Shown here piece by piece: positions 17,869 to 24,951 of a stretch of 64,000 bases of DNA. Where the stretch lies: the NCBI GenBank assembly GCA_011525915.1, contig WYBM01000100.1, positions 1 through 64,000 of the forward strand, given 5' to 3'. The notes beneath the pieces were generated by a model that worked only from the letters and a program-made list of their open reading frames with translations, made no database searches and was not told the origin of the DNA. Positions within the stretch are counted from its first letter, which is position 1. The number at the start of each line of letters is the position of its first letter. The position numbers and the translations under genes were made by a program. This stretch comes from Ardenticatenaceae bacterium. Lineage in GTDB: Bacteria > Chloroflexota > Anaerolineae > Promineifilales > Promineifilaceae.

Positions 17869-18606
17869 TTAGCGGCGGCGACCAAAAATACGCAGTAAGA
17901 ACAGAAACAGGTTGATGAAGTCCAGGTACAGATGTAGTGCGCCAATGACGCCGATACTGCTGATGACCTGGCTTTCTGTTTTCCCAGACATAGCTGCCGT
18001 GTGGGTCATCTTTTTAATCTTCTGGCTGTCATACACAATCAGCCCCATAAAGATGAGTACGCCGGCGTAGGTAATGATCCAGTAAAGCGTCTCGCTAACA
18101 AAAAAGATGTTAACAATAGAAGCGAGGATGACCCCCAGTAAGCCAAAAATCAAGATGGGGCCCCAACGGGTCAGATCTTGTTTGGTCGTAAGGCCAACAA
18201 TGGTAAGCAGAATAAAGACCGCACTCGTCAACCCAAAGGTAAACACAATGGCCTCTGGTGCATAAACAATGAAAATGGCTGAGAGCCACACACCCATCAA
18301 TGCGGCAAAAACAAAATACAAGGCTAAGGCCTGGCCAGAAGCCATTTTACTGGCTGAACGGCCAATGGCAAATATCAGGGCAAACATGCCGATGATAAAC
18401 CCGATATAAACCAGACTGCTGCTGTAGATGAGCGACAGTAATCCCGGGCTCATCACGGTGAGTAAACTGGCTGCAGTGGTAACAAATAATCCTAGTGTCA
18501 TCCACCCATAAACACGCACCATAACGGCGTTGAACATTTCTCCTAATTTCTGTTCTGAAATTTGTGTGGGAAGGCTTTCACTATACTGGAACGATTCGTA
18601 AGACAT
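17869..18606 (-). CDS. Bax inhibitor-1 (BI-1/YccA/TMBIM) family membrane protein
   Basis: 245 aa. Start ATG 18606 is fixed by GGAGGAAAATA just upstream; the open frame extends further without support. Seven hydrophobic segments are readable from FNAVMVRVYGWMTLGLFVTT to LHLYLDFINLFLFLLRIFG. The family's conserved C-terminal aspartates are present in LYLDFINLF, and the tail GRRR is basic. Bacterial members are pH-sensitive Ca leak channels or FtsH modulators. Divergent from the oxidoreductase downstream. Confidence 0.93.
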   Translation of the reverse strand: MSYESFQYSESLPTQISEQKLGEMFNAVMVRVYGWMTLGLFVTTAASLLTVMSPGLLSLIYSSSLVYIGFIIGMFALIFAIGRSASKMASGQALALYFVFAALMGVWLSAIFIVYAPEAIVFTFGLTSAVFILLTIVGLTTKQDLTRWGPILIFGLLGVILASIVNIFFVSETLYWIITYAGVLIFMGLIVYDSQKIKKMTHTAAMSGKTESQVISSIGVIGALHLYLDFINLFLFLLRIFGRRR

Positions 18607-18739
18607 TATTTTCCTCCATGCCCAAAGTGTAAATTTGGGGAATTGTAGCATAGTTGACACGGCCGTGTCACAAAGATACCCCTTTCTTCGTCTCCTATAA
18701 CAAGACCGAAACAAAACACTATTTTGCTGGACGTAGATA

Positions 18740-18746
18740 AAGGAGA
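18740..18746 (+). promoter_or_regulatory. Shine-Dalgarno of the oxidoreductase
   Basis: AAGGAGA 7 nt before ATG 18754 selects that start over the in-frame TTG at 18724. Confidence 0.75.
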
Positions 18747-18753
18747 TAAGCTC

Positions 18754-20079
18754 ATGAATACACAGACACTCACGGCCGTGCATACAGCCATTATTGGGGG
18801 CGGACTGGCCGGCCTGACGGCCGCGGCCACGCTGGCCCGCGCCGGAAGACAAGTGCTGGTACTGGAAAAGGCACGGCACATCGGTGGCCGGGCTGTCAGC
18901 CAGCCGCGCAGCGGCTTTTTGTTTAACCTGGGGCCACACGCCCTTTATGTCGGTGGCGGTGCCTCAGACATCCTGGCTGAATTGGGCGTGCCCTGGACGG
19001 GGGGGAAACCCAGCCTGCGTGGGCTTGCCGTGACCGAGAACCGGTTGGTGCCCATGCCCGGCGCACCCCAAGATTTACTGGCCGCCAACTGGCTGACCCT
19101 GGCCGAAAAAGCGGCCGTGCCGGGCTTGCTGGCCCGCATGGCCCGCATCTCACCGGAATCGGTGGCCGATGTGCCCATAGCCGAGTGGGTAAACCAGCAG
19201 ACGTCATCGGCGTCGCTGCGTCGTTTCCTGCATCTGCTGGTACGGGTGTCTACTTATGCCAATGCGCCAGAGGTATTTAGCACGGCCGTCTTCCTGCAGC
19301 AGTTCCAACTGGCATTTCGTCACAACGTGCGTTACCTGGACGGCGGCTGGCAAACGCTGGTAGACGGCCTGCGGGCCGCCGCCGAAAACGCCGGGGCCCA
19401 GATCGTCACCGGAGCGCGGGTCACAGCCGTGACGGATCAACCTCATCAAGTGGTCATCCACCTGGCCGATGGCCAGACCTTTCAGGCTGCGGCCGTTATC
19501 ATGGCTGTAGACCCCCACACTGCCAGCCAGCTTGTGCCCGAGCATAAACAACTCAGACAGTGGGCGGAGACGACCGTGCCGGTGCAGGCCGCCTGCCTGG
19601 ATGTGGCCCTGCGCCACGTGCCCCATCCTGAGCGCCGCTATGTGTTGGGGCTGGACCGGCCGCTCTACTTTTCTAACCATTCGGCCGTCGCTCGCTTAGG
19701 GCCAGATGGTGGCAGCGTCATCCACGTGGCCAAATACCTGCCGTTCGGGGCTTCAGATGCGGCGCAGGATGAAGCCGAACTAGAGGCCCTGTTGGACCTG
19801 GTGCAGCCGGGCTGGCGCGCCGCGCTCATTGAACGGCGCTTCCTGCCGCACATGACCGTGGTCAATGACCTGGCGCGGGCGGATAATGGAGGCTTACACG
19901 GCCGTCCCGGTTATGCCCTGCCCCACAGTCATCGTCTTTACCTGGCCGGTGATTGGGTGGGCCCTCATGGCTGGCTGGCCGATGCCGCCCTGCTCAGCGG
20001 CAAACACGCTGCTGAACTGGCGCAGGAGCAGAAGATTGAGATCAAAGAATTGGAGATGGACCCCATTGCCACGCGCTAA
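18754..20079 (+). CDS. FAD-dependent oxidoreductase, phytoene desaturase-like
   Basis: 441 aa. The dinucleotide-binding motif HTAIIGGGLAGLTAAATLAR opens the protein, followed by VLVLEKARHIGGRA, the second part of the FAD site in the amine oxidase / phytoene desaturase superfamily. Residues about 215-235 show the GGWQTLVDGLRAAAE region, and the C-terminal LYLAGDWVGPHGWLADAALLSG is the FAD-contacting ATG/GDW motif. No carotenoid genes are adjacent, so the substrate is unknown. The 3' end carries the promoter of the sigma factor gene that follows 24 nt later. Confidence 0.88.
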   Translation: MNTQTLTAVHTAIIGGGLAGLTAAATLARAGRQVLVLEKARHIGGRAVSQPRSGFLFNLGPHALYVGGGASDILAELGVPWTGGKPSLRGLAVTENRLVPMPGAPQDLLAANWLTLAEKAAVPGLLARMARISPESVADVPIAEWVNQQTSSASLRRFLHLLVRVSTYANAPEVFSTAVFLQQFQLAFRHNVRYLDGGWQTLVDGLRAAAENAGAQIVTGARVTAVTDQPHQVVIHLADGQTFQAAAVIMAVDPHTASQLVPEHKQLRQWAETTVPVQAACLDVALRHVPHPERRYVLGLDRPLYFSNHSAVARLGPDGGSVIHVAKYLPFGASDAAQDEAELEALLDLVQPGWRAALIERRFLPHMTVVNDLARADNGGLHGRPGYALPHSHRLYLAGDWVGPHGWLADAALLSGKHAAELAQEQKIEIKELEMDPIATR

Positions 20080-20096
20080 TGTTCAATGGTTATAAT
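20066..20096 (+). promoter_or_regulatory. Promoter of the ECF sigma gene (TTGCCA - 19 nt - TATAAT), leaderless
   Basis: TATAAT (20091-20096) lies only 7 nt before ATG 20104, and TTGCCA (20066-20071) is inside the end of the upstream gene. Transcription would start at or beside the ATG. No Shine-Dalgarno is present. Confidence 0.6.
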
Positions 20097-20103
20097 TGTG
20101 TCT

Positions 20104-20985
20104 ATGGAGAAAACTGACACCTTCAACAGCTACCGCGCCTACCTCTTCGCCATTGCGTACCGTATGTTGGGCAGTGTGATGGATGCAGAGGATATGGTGC
20201 AGGAAACTTACTTGCGCTGGTTAAACACAGGCGGGGATGACATTGCCTCCCCCAAGGCGTATCTGGCGGCTATTGTCACCCGCCTGTGCATTGACCACCT
20301 GCGTCTGGCCCGTGTACGGCGGGAAACCTATGTGGGAGAATGGCTGCCGGAACCGCTGCTGTTGGAATCATTTCCCACGAACGAAGATATGGCTGCTTTG
20401 TCTGATACGCTCTCAGTTGCGTTTTTACTGCTGCTGGAAAGCCTCTCGCCCACGGAACGCGCCGTCTTTTTACTGCGCGAGGTGTTTGAGTATGAGTACG
20501 CCGAAATAGCGGACATGGTGGGCAAAAGCGAAGCCAACTGCCGCCAGATGGCCCACCGTGCCCGGCAGCACCTGGCAGACGGCCGTCCCCGTTTCCAATC
20601 CACTCCCGAAGAGCAGCAGCACATCATCCAGCAGTTTGCCCAGGCATGTGTGCATGGCGATATGGCCGGCTTGCTGGCGCTGTTGGCCGAAGATGTGGTG
20701 GAATATTCAGATGGCGGCGGTAAGGTGACGGCGACGGCGATCAGGCCGGTGAAAGGGGCCGATAAAGTGGCCCGCTTCTTCCTGGGGTTGATGAAAAAAT
20801 TACCGGATGGCCTGACAGCCCGGTTTGCTGTTGCCAACGGCCATCCGGCCATGATCTCTTACGTCAAAGGGGTACCGGTAAACGTGGTCATTCTGGATAT
20901 TGCTGACGGCCGTATCCGGCGCATTTATATCATTGTTAATCCAGATAAATTACAACATATCAAACGATGGGAGATGGGAGCGTAG
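20104..20985 (+). CDS. sigJ: ECF sigma factor, SigJ (ECF41-like) type with SnoaL-like C-terminal domain
   Basis: 293 aa. Region 2 is at about residues 5-75: YLFAIAYRMLGSVMDAEDMVQETYLRW and SPKAYLAAIVTRLCIDHLR. Region 4 is at about 105-160: LLLLESLSPTERAVFLLREVF and YAEIADMVGKSEANCRQMAHRARQHL. After a short linker comes a SnoaL/NTF2-like domain of about 110 residues (FAQACVHGDMAGLLALLAEDVVEYSDGGGK), which in this group controls sigma activity. Start ATG 20104 is preferred to 20086 because of the promoter position. The convergent gene encodes a secreted protein with anti-sigma-like modules. The stop is TAG. Confidence 0.92.
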   Translation: MEKTDTFNSYRAYLFAIAYRMLGSVMDAEDMVQETYLRWLNTGGDDIASPKAYLAAIVTRLCIDHLRLARVRRETYVGEWLPEPLLLESFPTNEDMAALSDTLSVAFLLLLESLSPTERAVFLLREVFEYEYAEIADMVGKSEANCRQMAHRARQHLADGRPRFQSTPEEQQHIIQQFAQACVHGDMAGLLALLAEDVVEYSDGGGKVTATAIRPVKGADKVARFFLGLMKKLPDGLTARFAVANGHPAMISYVKGVPVNVVILDIADGRIRRIYIIVNPDKLQHIKRWEMGA

Positions 20986-21024
20986 CCCACGGCCGCCTGG
21001 CAGCCGCGCCATCTCCCATCGTTT
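20962..21024. terminator. Long bidirectional hairpin between convergent genes
   Basis: AAACGATGGGAGATGG (20962-20977) pairs perfectly over 16 bp with 21009-21024. The left arm lies inside the end of the sigma factor gene and the loop holds its stop codon. The core GGGAGATGG recurs in the hairpin at 50,422. Confidence 0.75.
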
Positions 21025-21040
21025 GCGATCCTCCTCTAAA

Positions 21041-22567
21041 TTAATTGTCCATCAGTGTGACTGTCACGCGGGCAATAGGGCCCTGCCAACTGTGTGCCGC
21101 CGTCAGGTCACCGCTGCCGGTGATGCCAGGGTGAGGCTGAACCGCCAGGTGGGGGGTGGTATCTACGGCCGTGTCTTCATTGCCATTGGGGTCACCATTA
21201 AGAGGGTGTGGCCCCAACGCCGAGCAGGGGTCTACAATGTCGCTGCTCAACTCGGTATTGTCTTCGGTGCCGGCGTCATAGGCGTTCAGGTAAAACGTCT
21301 GGGAGCCGTGGTAGGGTAAATGGCCGCGATCCAGGCCGGTGAAGCCGTCATTGGTGCAAATCAACATGGTAGCCAGGGAAAGGCGGTCGCCCGGCCGGGC
21401 CACAATTTCAAACGTCACGGTGTCGGTGAAATTCCCCACTTGGGTGCCTTGCGGCGTCAGAGGCACCCCCAGAGCAACAACAGCCGACGTTTGGGACAGA
21501 CCACTCAAGAGGGCGGCGGCGCTGCTGCCATCCCCATCTTCCGCAATGGCCTCTAGCTGTGGCGAGGCCAGGTGGCCACCCCGGAAGAAGGAGATGTTGT
21601 TTTTATGGGTGGCCACTACGGGCGGGGAGAGCGGCTGCCCCTCTGCCAGGTTTTCAATGGTCACTTCATAGCGCAGGGCTTTGGTCAGGGTGGCTGTACC
21701 GGCGGCCAGGCTGCCGGCGTTGTTGGCCAGCGCCTGTGACAGGCCGGGTGCGCCTAAATCTTCAATGTTACTGTCTACCAGCGGTTTAAAGGTAAAGGGC
21801 GCCGGGCTGTTATCGGGCGAGGGTTCGATAGAGATAACGGCCGCGTACCCGGTCAGGTCTGTAGGCGGATTGACAAAATCCTGGCCAGGGAAGGGGGGCG
21901 TGGGGTCGGGGCCAGCCGCCGGCCCACCACCATCACTATCGGCAGCAGCCACATCGGTGAAGACGCCGGTAGAAACGGGGCCGCCAGGGCCGACCACCCA
22001 ACCTTCATAAGCCCAACCCACGGGCAGGGTGGGCAGGTTCAACGATGGACCGGGGCCAGCCGCCGGGTCCAGATACCAGATGCCGTTGGTGTAAGGGGTA
22101 CTGCCGCTGCTGTCAGAAGGGACAGCCAGAATAAAGCTGCCGGCCGCGCTGCTGAAGTCATGACCCAAGGCGGCGGGGTGGGCGACAGTTAGGTGGGCGG
22201 TACGGCCGTTAAAATTCCCGGCCAGTACGTGTGTGGCGCTGGGCGCCGGGTCTGGGTCTGGGCTGGGTTCGATGGTCAATACAAAGGGCCCAATCTGCGA
22301 ACGGCGGGCCGTAAAAGCAAAGGTTGTCTGGCTGGGTGTGCCGTTTTCATCAATAGTAAACGTGCCAGTGCTGACGGGCTGGCCATTAACAATAACCCAC
22401 CCTTCATAAACCCAACCATCGCCCAAATTTTCCAGGCCATTAAAGGCCAGGTTTACCAACCACGGCCGTACCGGTTCGTGTGCTGGCGCGGCAGCCGCTG
22501 TTCCTGCTGCCAACACCACGCCTAGTAGCACAACTGAAAATAATAGTAAACGACGCAACTTTTTCAT
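21041..22567 (-). CDS. Secreted protein with two anti-sigma-K-like modules and a spondin_N-like domain
   Basis: 508 aa with a clear signal peptide (LLLFSVVLLGVVLAAGTAAAA). Two modules repeat the same pattern: GWVYEGWVIVNGQPVSTGTF (about residue 50) and GWAYEGWVVGPGGPVSTGVF (about 185). Each is followed by a segment with IEPSPD (VLTIEPSPDPDPAPS and VISIEPSPDNSPAP). This pattern resembles the C-terminal domain of RskA-type anti-sigma factors. Residues about 300-508 fit spondin_N (YEVTIENLAEGQPLSPPVV, then ISFFRGGHLASPQLEAIAEDG). The start has GGAGGTTACAAG upstream. Neighbouring sigJ suggests a link but does not prove one. Confidence 0.78.
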   Translation of the reverse strand: MKKLRRLLLFSVVLLGVVLAAGTAAAAPAHEPVRPWLVNLAFNGLENLGDGWVYEGWVIVNGQPVSTGTFTIDENGTPSQTTFAFTARRSQIGPFVLTIEPSPDPDPAPSATHVLAGNFNGRTAHLTVAHPAALGHDFSSAAGSFILAVPSDSSGSTPYTNGIWYLDPAAGPGPSLNLPTLPVGWAYEGWVVGPGGPVSTGVFTDVAAADSDGGGPAAGPDPTPPFPGQDFVNPPTDLTGYAAVISIEPSPDNSPAPFTFKPLVDSNIEDLGAPGLSQALANNAGSLAAGTATLTKALRYEVTIENLAEGQPLSPPVVATHKNNISFFRGGHLASPQLEAIAEDGDGSSAAALLSGLSQTSAVVALGVPLTPQGTQVGNFTDTVTFEIVARPGDRLSLATMLICTNDGFTGLDRGHLPYHGSQTFYLNAYDAGTEDNTELSSDIVDPCSALGPHPLNGDPNGNEDTAVDTTPHLAVQPHPGITGSGDLTAAHSWQGPIARVTVTLMDN

Positions 22568-22886
22568 CTTGTAACCTCCATATGTTTAGGAAAAGGGGCA
22601 GGTGTTTTGCTGCTGCGACCACAAGTCGCCACTTGCCTCTTCCGTAGATAAGACGCCGGAAGCATAAGTTGAAAAAATTGCGAGAGCGTTATTAAGTTCT
22701 TACGGGTGGGTTGTGAAAGGCTTACGTTTCTTACACAGAGATTACGGCCGTCCTTGACAAACCGGCCACACCTCGCAAGAATACCCCGTATTTTTCAGTA
22801 AGCAGTATTCAGTGTGCCACACCAGTCAGGCAAAACGCACCGATCACTGACTACTGAATGCTGAACACGTATGATTGAGGTGAAAG
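22568..22886. other. 319-nt intergenic region between divergent secreted-protein genes
   Basis: Contains the ribosome binding site of the minus-strand gene, one ACGGCCGT, a CAGT-heptad block at 22,796-22,868 and GAGGTG before ATG 22887. No ORF is supported. Confidence 0.6.
22796..22868. repeat. CAGT-heptad intergenic repeat block
   Basis: TCAGTAAGCAGTATTCAGTG faces CACTGACTACTGAATGCTG around a 25-nt spacer. Confidence 0.8.
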
Positions 22887-24110
22887 ATGAAGAAGATTGT
22901 ACTGTTTTTTATCATTGCTATTTTGGGGCTGGTGGCTTGTGGTGGCCAGGAAGCCACATTGCCTACGCTTGTGCCCCAGGCGGCTGGCGGCCCGGTTGGT
23001 GATGCGGCCCCCCTTGAGCCAACGCCCACCCCGGCTGTGACGTTGCCCGCCACCAGCACCCTGCCTCCCCCACCCACTATCGGCGCCCCCAACACACCCA
23101 CACCGATCCCTATGGCCACGACCGCCGCCCCAGAAAGTGTACTGCTGCTGAAGCCAGAAGATTTTGGCTCAGATCGGAATCCGCTAACAGGGGAAGTTGT
23201 GGCTGACCCCAGTGTGTTGGAACGACGGCCGTTGGCCGTCAAAATCTCTAACGCGCCGGCCTTTTATGTGCGCCCCCAATCTGGCCTGAACGATGCCGAT
23301 TGGGTATTTGAGCATACAGCGGAAGGGGCTGTTACCCGCTTTACGCTGCTTCTCTACAGTAAAATGCCCCCCGCCGTTGGCCCTATTCGCAGTGCCCGTC
23401 TCATTGACCTGGAATTACCGGCCATGTATGATGCGGCCCTCGTTTATTCCGGTACCAGCGCCGGCGTGGGCAACCGTATGTTACAATCTGACATCGCCAA
23501 TGATCTTGTGCGTAGTAATGAACCAGGCTATTACCGCACCGGTGATGAGAGCAAGCCGTTTGAACATACGCTATATGCCCACCCAGAACAATTGTGGGCG
23601 GGATTGGAAGCCAGTGACCGTAACCACCCCCCTGACTTCCAGACACAGGTGGCTTTTAGCAGCGAACGGCCAGCCGGTGGCCGTCCGGCCAGTTACGCCA
23701 GTGTGGATTACCAGTCTACCTTTGTTGAATGGATGTATGATCCCCAAACCAACCGGTATCTGCGCCGCGCCGACAATGAAGAGATCATAGACGCCAACAC
23801 CGGTGAGCGGGTCAGCGCTGCCAACGTTGTCATCATCGCGCCGTTTCACGTGGAAGACCCTACCATCTGTGAACAAATTTCTAACGGTGTCTGTGTGGCC
23901 TTGACTGTGCAGATTCAGTTGTGGGGCAGCGGGCAGGGGGTACTCTTGCGTGATGGGCAGGTTTACGATGTGACCTGGCATCGTGACGGCCGTCATGACA
24001 TGCTCACCTTTACGGACGCCAGCGGCACCCCCTTTCCCCTGCAAATTGGCAACACCTGGGTGCAGCTCGTCCCCACCTGGCTGCGCGACCCGGTAGAAAT
24101 CACAGAGTAA
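22887..24110 (+). CDS. DUF3048 (YerB-like) lipoprotein
   Basis: 407 aa. MKKIVLFFIIAILGLVAC is a lipoprotein signal (lipobox LVAC). A Pro/Thr linker to about residue 90 is followed by DUF3048: NPLTGEVVADPSVLERRPLA, VKISNAPAFYVRPQSGLNDA, VGPIRSARLIDLELP and TSAGVGNRML. The C-terminal half (VVIIAPFHVEDPT and onward) completes the two-domain layout known from Bacillus YerB. The function is not firmly known. A terminator follows 8 nt after the stop and insulates it from the tRNA cassette. Confidence 0.92.
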   Translation: MKKIVLFFIIAILGLVACGGQEATLPTLVPQAAGGPVGDAAPLEPTPTPAVTLPATSTLPPPPTIGAPNTPTPIPMATTAAPESVLLLKPEDFGSDRNPLTGEVVADPSVLERRPLAVKISNAPAFYVRPQSGLNDADWVFEHTAEGAVTRFTLLLYSKMPPAVGPIRSARLIDLELPAMYDAALVYSGTSAGVGNRMLQSDIANDLVRSNEPGYYRTGDESKPFEHTLYAHPEQLWAGLEASDRNHPPDFQTQVAFSSERPAGGRPASYASVDYQSTFVEWMYDPQTNRYLRRADNEEIIDANTGERVSAANVVIIAPFHVEDPTICEQISNGVCVALTVQIQLWGSGQGVLLRDGQVYDVTWHRDGRHDMLTFTDASGTPFPLQIGNTWVQLVPTWLRDPVEITE

Positions 24111-24117
24111 CCTGGCT

Positions 24118-24163
24118 TTCTGCGTTGCCTACGGCCGTGGCGTACGCAGAAGGCTGTTTGTTT
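24118..24163 (+). terminator. Terminator after the DUF3048 gene
   Basis: TTCTGCGT (24118-24125) pairs with ACGCAGAA (24144-24151) with an inner GCC/GGC pair; the loop is exactly ACGGCCGT with flanks; TGTTTGTTT follows. Confidence 0.75.
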
Positions 24164-24175
24164 ACATGATTCTTA

Positions 24176-24214
24176 TTGTGTTGGGCGGCCTGATTTGATA
24201 TAGTGCCCTATACT
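24176..24214 (+). promoter_or_regulatory. Candidate promoter(s) of the amber tRNA cassette
   Basis: TATAGT (24199-24204) with a weak TTGTGT 17 nt upstream (24176-24181) would start transcription about 9 nt before the tRNA. TATACT (24209-24214) is also present but only 5 nt before the mature 5' end. Confidence 0.4.
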
Positions 24215-24219
24215 TTCTG

Positions 24220-24288
24220 GCGCCATGTCTCGTTGGACGAGGAGCGGTCTCTAAAACCGCTTAACGAGTTCGATTCTCGCATGGCGCA
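24220..24288 (+). tRNA. Amber-decoding tRNA (anticodon CUA), pyrrolysine-tRNA-like shape
   Basis: Seven perfect acceptor pairs join GCGCCAT (24220-24226) and ATGGCGC (24281-24287); discriminator A24288; no encoded CCA. The D stem CTCG/CGAG encloses only five nucleotides, TTGGA. The anticodon stem AGCGGT/ACCGCT has six pairs around CTCTAAA (24249-24255), so positions 34-36 read CUA. The variable region is two or three nucleotides. The T arm has a canonical TTCGATT loop; its outermost pair is an A-C mismatch. The short D loop, 6-bp anticodon stem, CUCUAAA loop and tiny variable loop are the known marks of tRNA-Pyl. Against tRNA-Pyl, the acceptor-D linker is two nucleotides and no pylS is visible. 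The charging amino acid is unknown. Confidence 0.88.
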
Positions 24289-24313
24289 CTCACCTGATCA
24301 GGAGCAAAAGAAC

Positions 24314-24400
24314 ATGCTGTAGCTTTTTCATCCATTTGCCCGCGCCCCCCCAGTTGTATCTCCCGCTTACACAACCTCGTCGTTTTATCATTGTTTATGA
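24314..24400 (+). CDS. Putative leader peptide ORF with in-frame amber codon 3
   Basis: AGGAG (24300-24304) is ideally spaced 9 nt before ATG 24314. The frame reads Met-Leu-TAG, then LFHPFARAPPVVSPAYTTSS and a few more residues, ending at TGA 24398-24400. Without suppression it is a dipeptide; with suppression about 28 residues are made and the ribosome stops 14 nt before the hairpin at 24,415. The context TAG-CTT followed by a His-Pro codon pair is repeated at the amber codon of the PTH2-like gene. No homology is recognised. It may be a regulatory leader or the relic of a duplicated gene start. Confidence 0.5.
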
Positions 24401-24414
24401 CAAGAATGAAAGCC

Positions 24415-24470
24415 AACCTCCCGGAGGGTTCATCCTAGATGACCTTTGCCGTAGAAGCCTCCGGGAGGTT
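24415..24470 (+). promoter_or_regulatory. Perfect 13-bp stem-loop just upstream of the cassette's first gene
   Basis: AACCTCCCGGAGG (24415-24427) pairs perfectly with CCTCCGGGAGGTT (24458-24470) around a 30-nt loop that itself contains a CATC/GATG inner helix. ATTTTC follows, a weak T-run. GAAGGAG, the ribosome binding site of the next gene, begins 7 nt later. It can be read as an attenuator, a weak terminator after the tRNA, or a processing site. Confidence 0.7.
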
Positions 24471-24492
24471 ATTTTCGAAGGAGATACAACAA

Positions 24493-24951
24493 ATGAACAC
24501 ACTTCCCCGGGCTGTTGTGGCCCAAATACTTAATGATTCCCAAGCCTATCTAGCACTGCGCCAGCAGTGGCGGGACTTCATGAACTCTGAGCGCCGGCAT
24601 GAATTAAAAGCCGAGCATCACCTGCTTTATTTGGCCCTGTGTGGCAAAGATTGGCGAAGGGGGTTTACCCCGGCCACAAATCAACAAAAACTGGATAACG
24701 GCGCTTATAACGGATGGAAAATGTTCCGGGCATTGGCATGGTTACACTCTCCGTTTCACGAAGCGTTGCTGCTGGCCCCTTTTGATGGCGTCATTACCGC
24801 GGAAATGCTGCAAAATCTACGGCCGTTGCTGCCTAAAATAAGCGCACATCAGTTCAAACCTGCTGATTTTACCCCTGGCTCCTATCCTTTTGCAGCGTAC
24901 TTGTGGGAAGGTTCACCAGTGCCGCAGGCAGAGGAGAGAACCCATGGTTAA
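24493..24951 (+). CDS. Unrecognised 152-aa protein of the amber tRNA cassette
   Basis: Start ATG 24493 with GAAGGAG 9 nt upstream. The protein is soluble, without signal or TM segment, rich in aromatic and basic residues. Readable conserved-looking stretches are ERRHELKAEHHLLYLALCGK, DWRRGFTP, NGAYNGWKMFRALAWLHSPF and DGVITAEMLQNLRPLLP. I do not recognise a family. Its stop (24949-24951) overlaps the ATG of the PTH2-like gene by 8 nt, so the two are translationally coupled. Position between an amber tRNA and a peptidyl-tRNA hydrolase suggests a role on tRNA or the ribosome, but that is inference from context only. Confidence 0.85.
   Translation: MNTLPRAVVAQILNDSQAYLALRQQWRDFMNSERRHELKAEHHLLYLALCGKDWRRGFTPATNQQKLDNGAYNGWKMFRALAWLHSPFHEALLLAPFDGVITAEMLQNLRPLLPKISAHQFKPADFTPGSYPFAAYLWEGSPVPQAEERTHG
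24933..24946 (+). promoter_or_regulatory. Shine-Dalgarno and ATG placing translation start upstream of an in-frame TAG
   Basis: GGAGAG (24933-24938) lies 5 nt before ATG 24944. The only other in-frame start before the conserved body is GTG 24986, which has no Shine-Dalgarno. This spacing is the main reason to think the ribosome enters before the amber codon. Confidence 0.7.

Noticed and set aside
24220-24288. Selenocysteine or long-variable-arm tRNA
   Set aside because: The anticodon is CUA, not UCA, and there is no long variable arm or extended acceptor branch.
24336-24533. 65-codon open frame across the cassette leader and hairpin
   Set aside because: It starts with TTG without a ribosome binding site, runs through both hairpin arms and overlaps the well-supported 152-aa gene in another frame.
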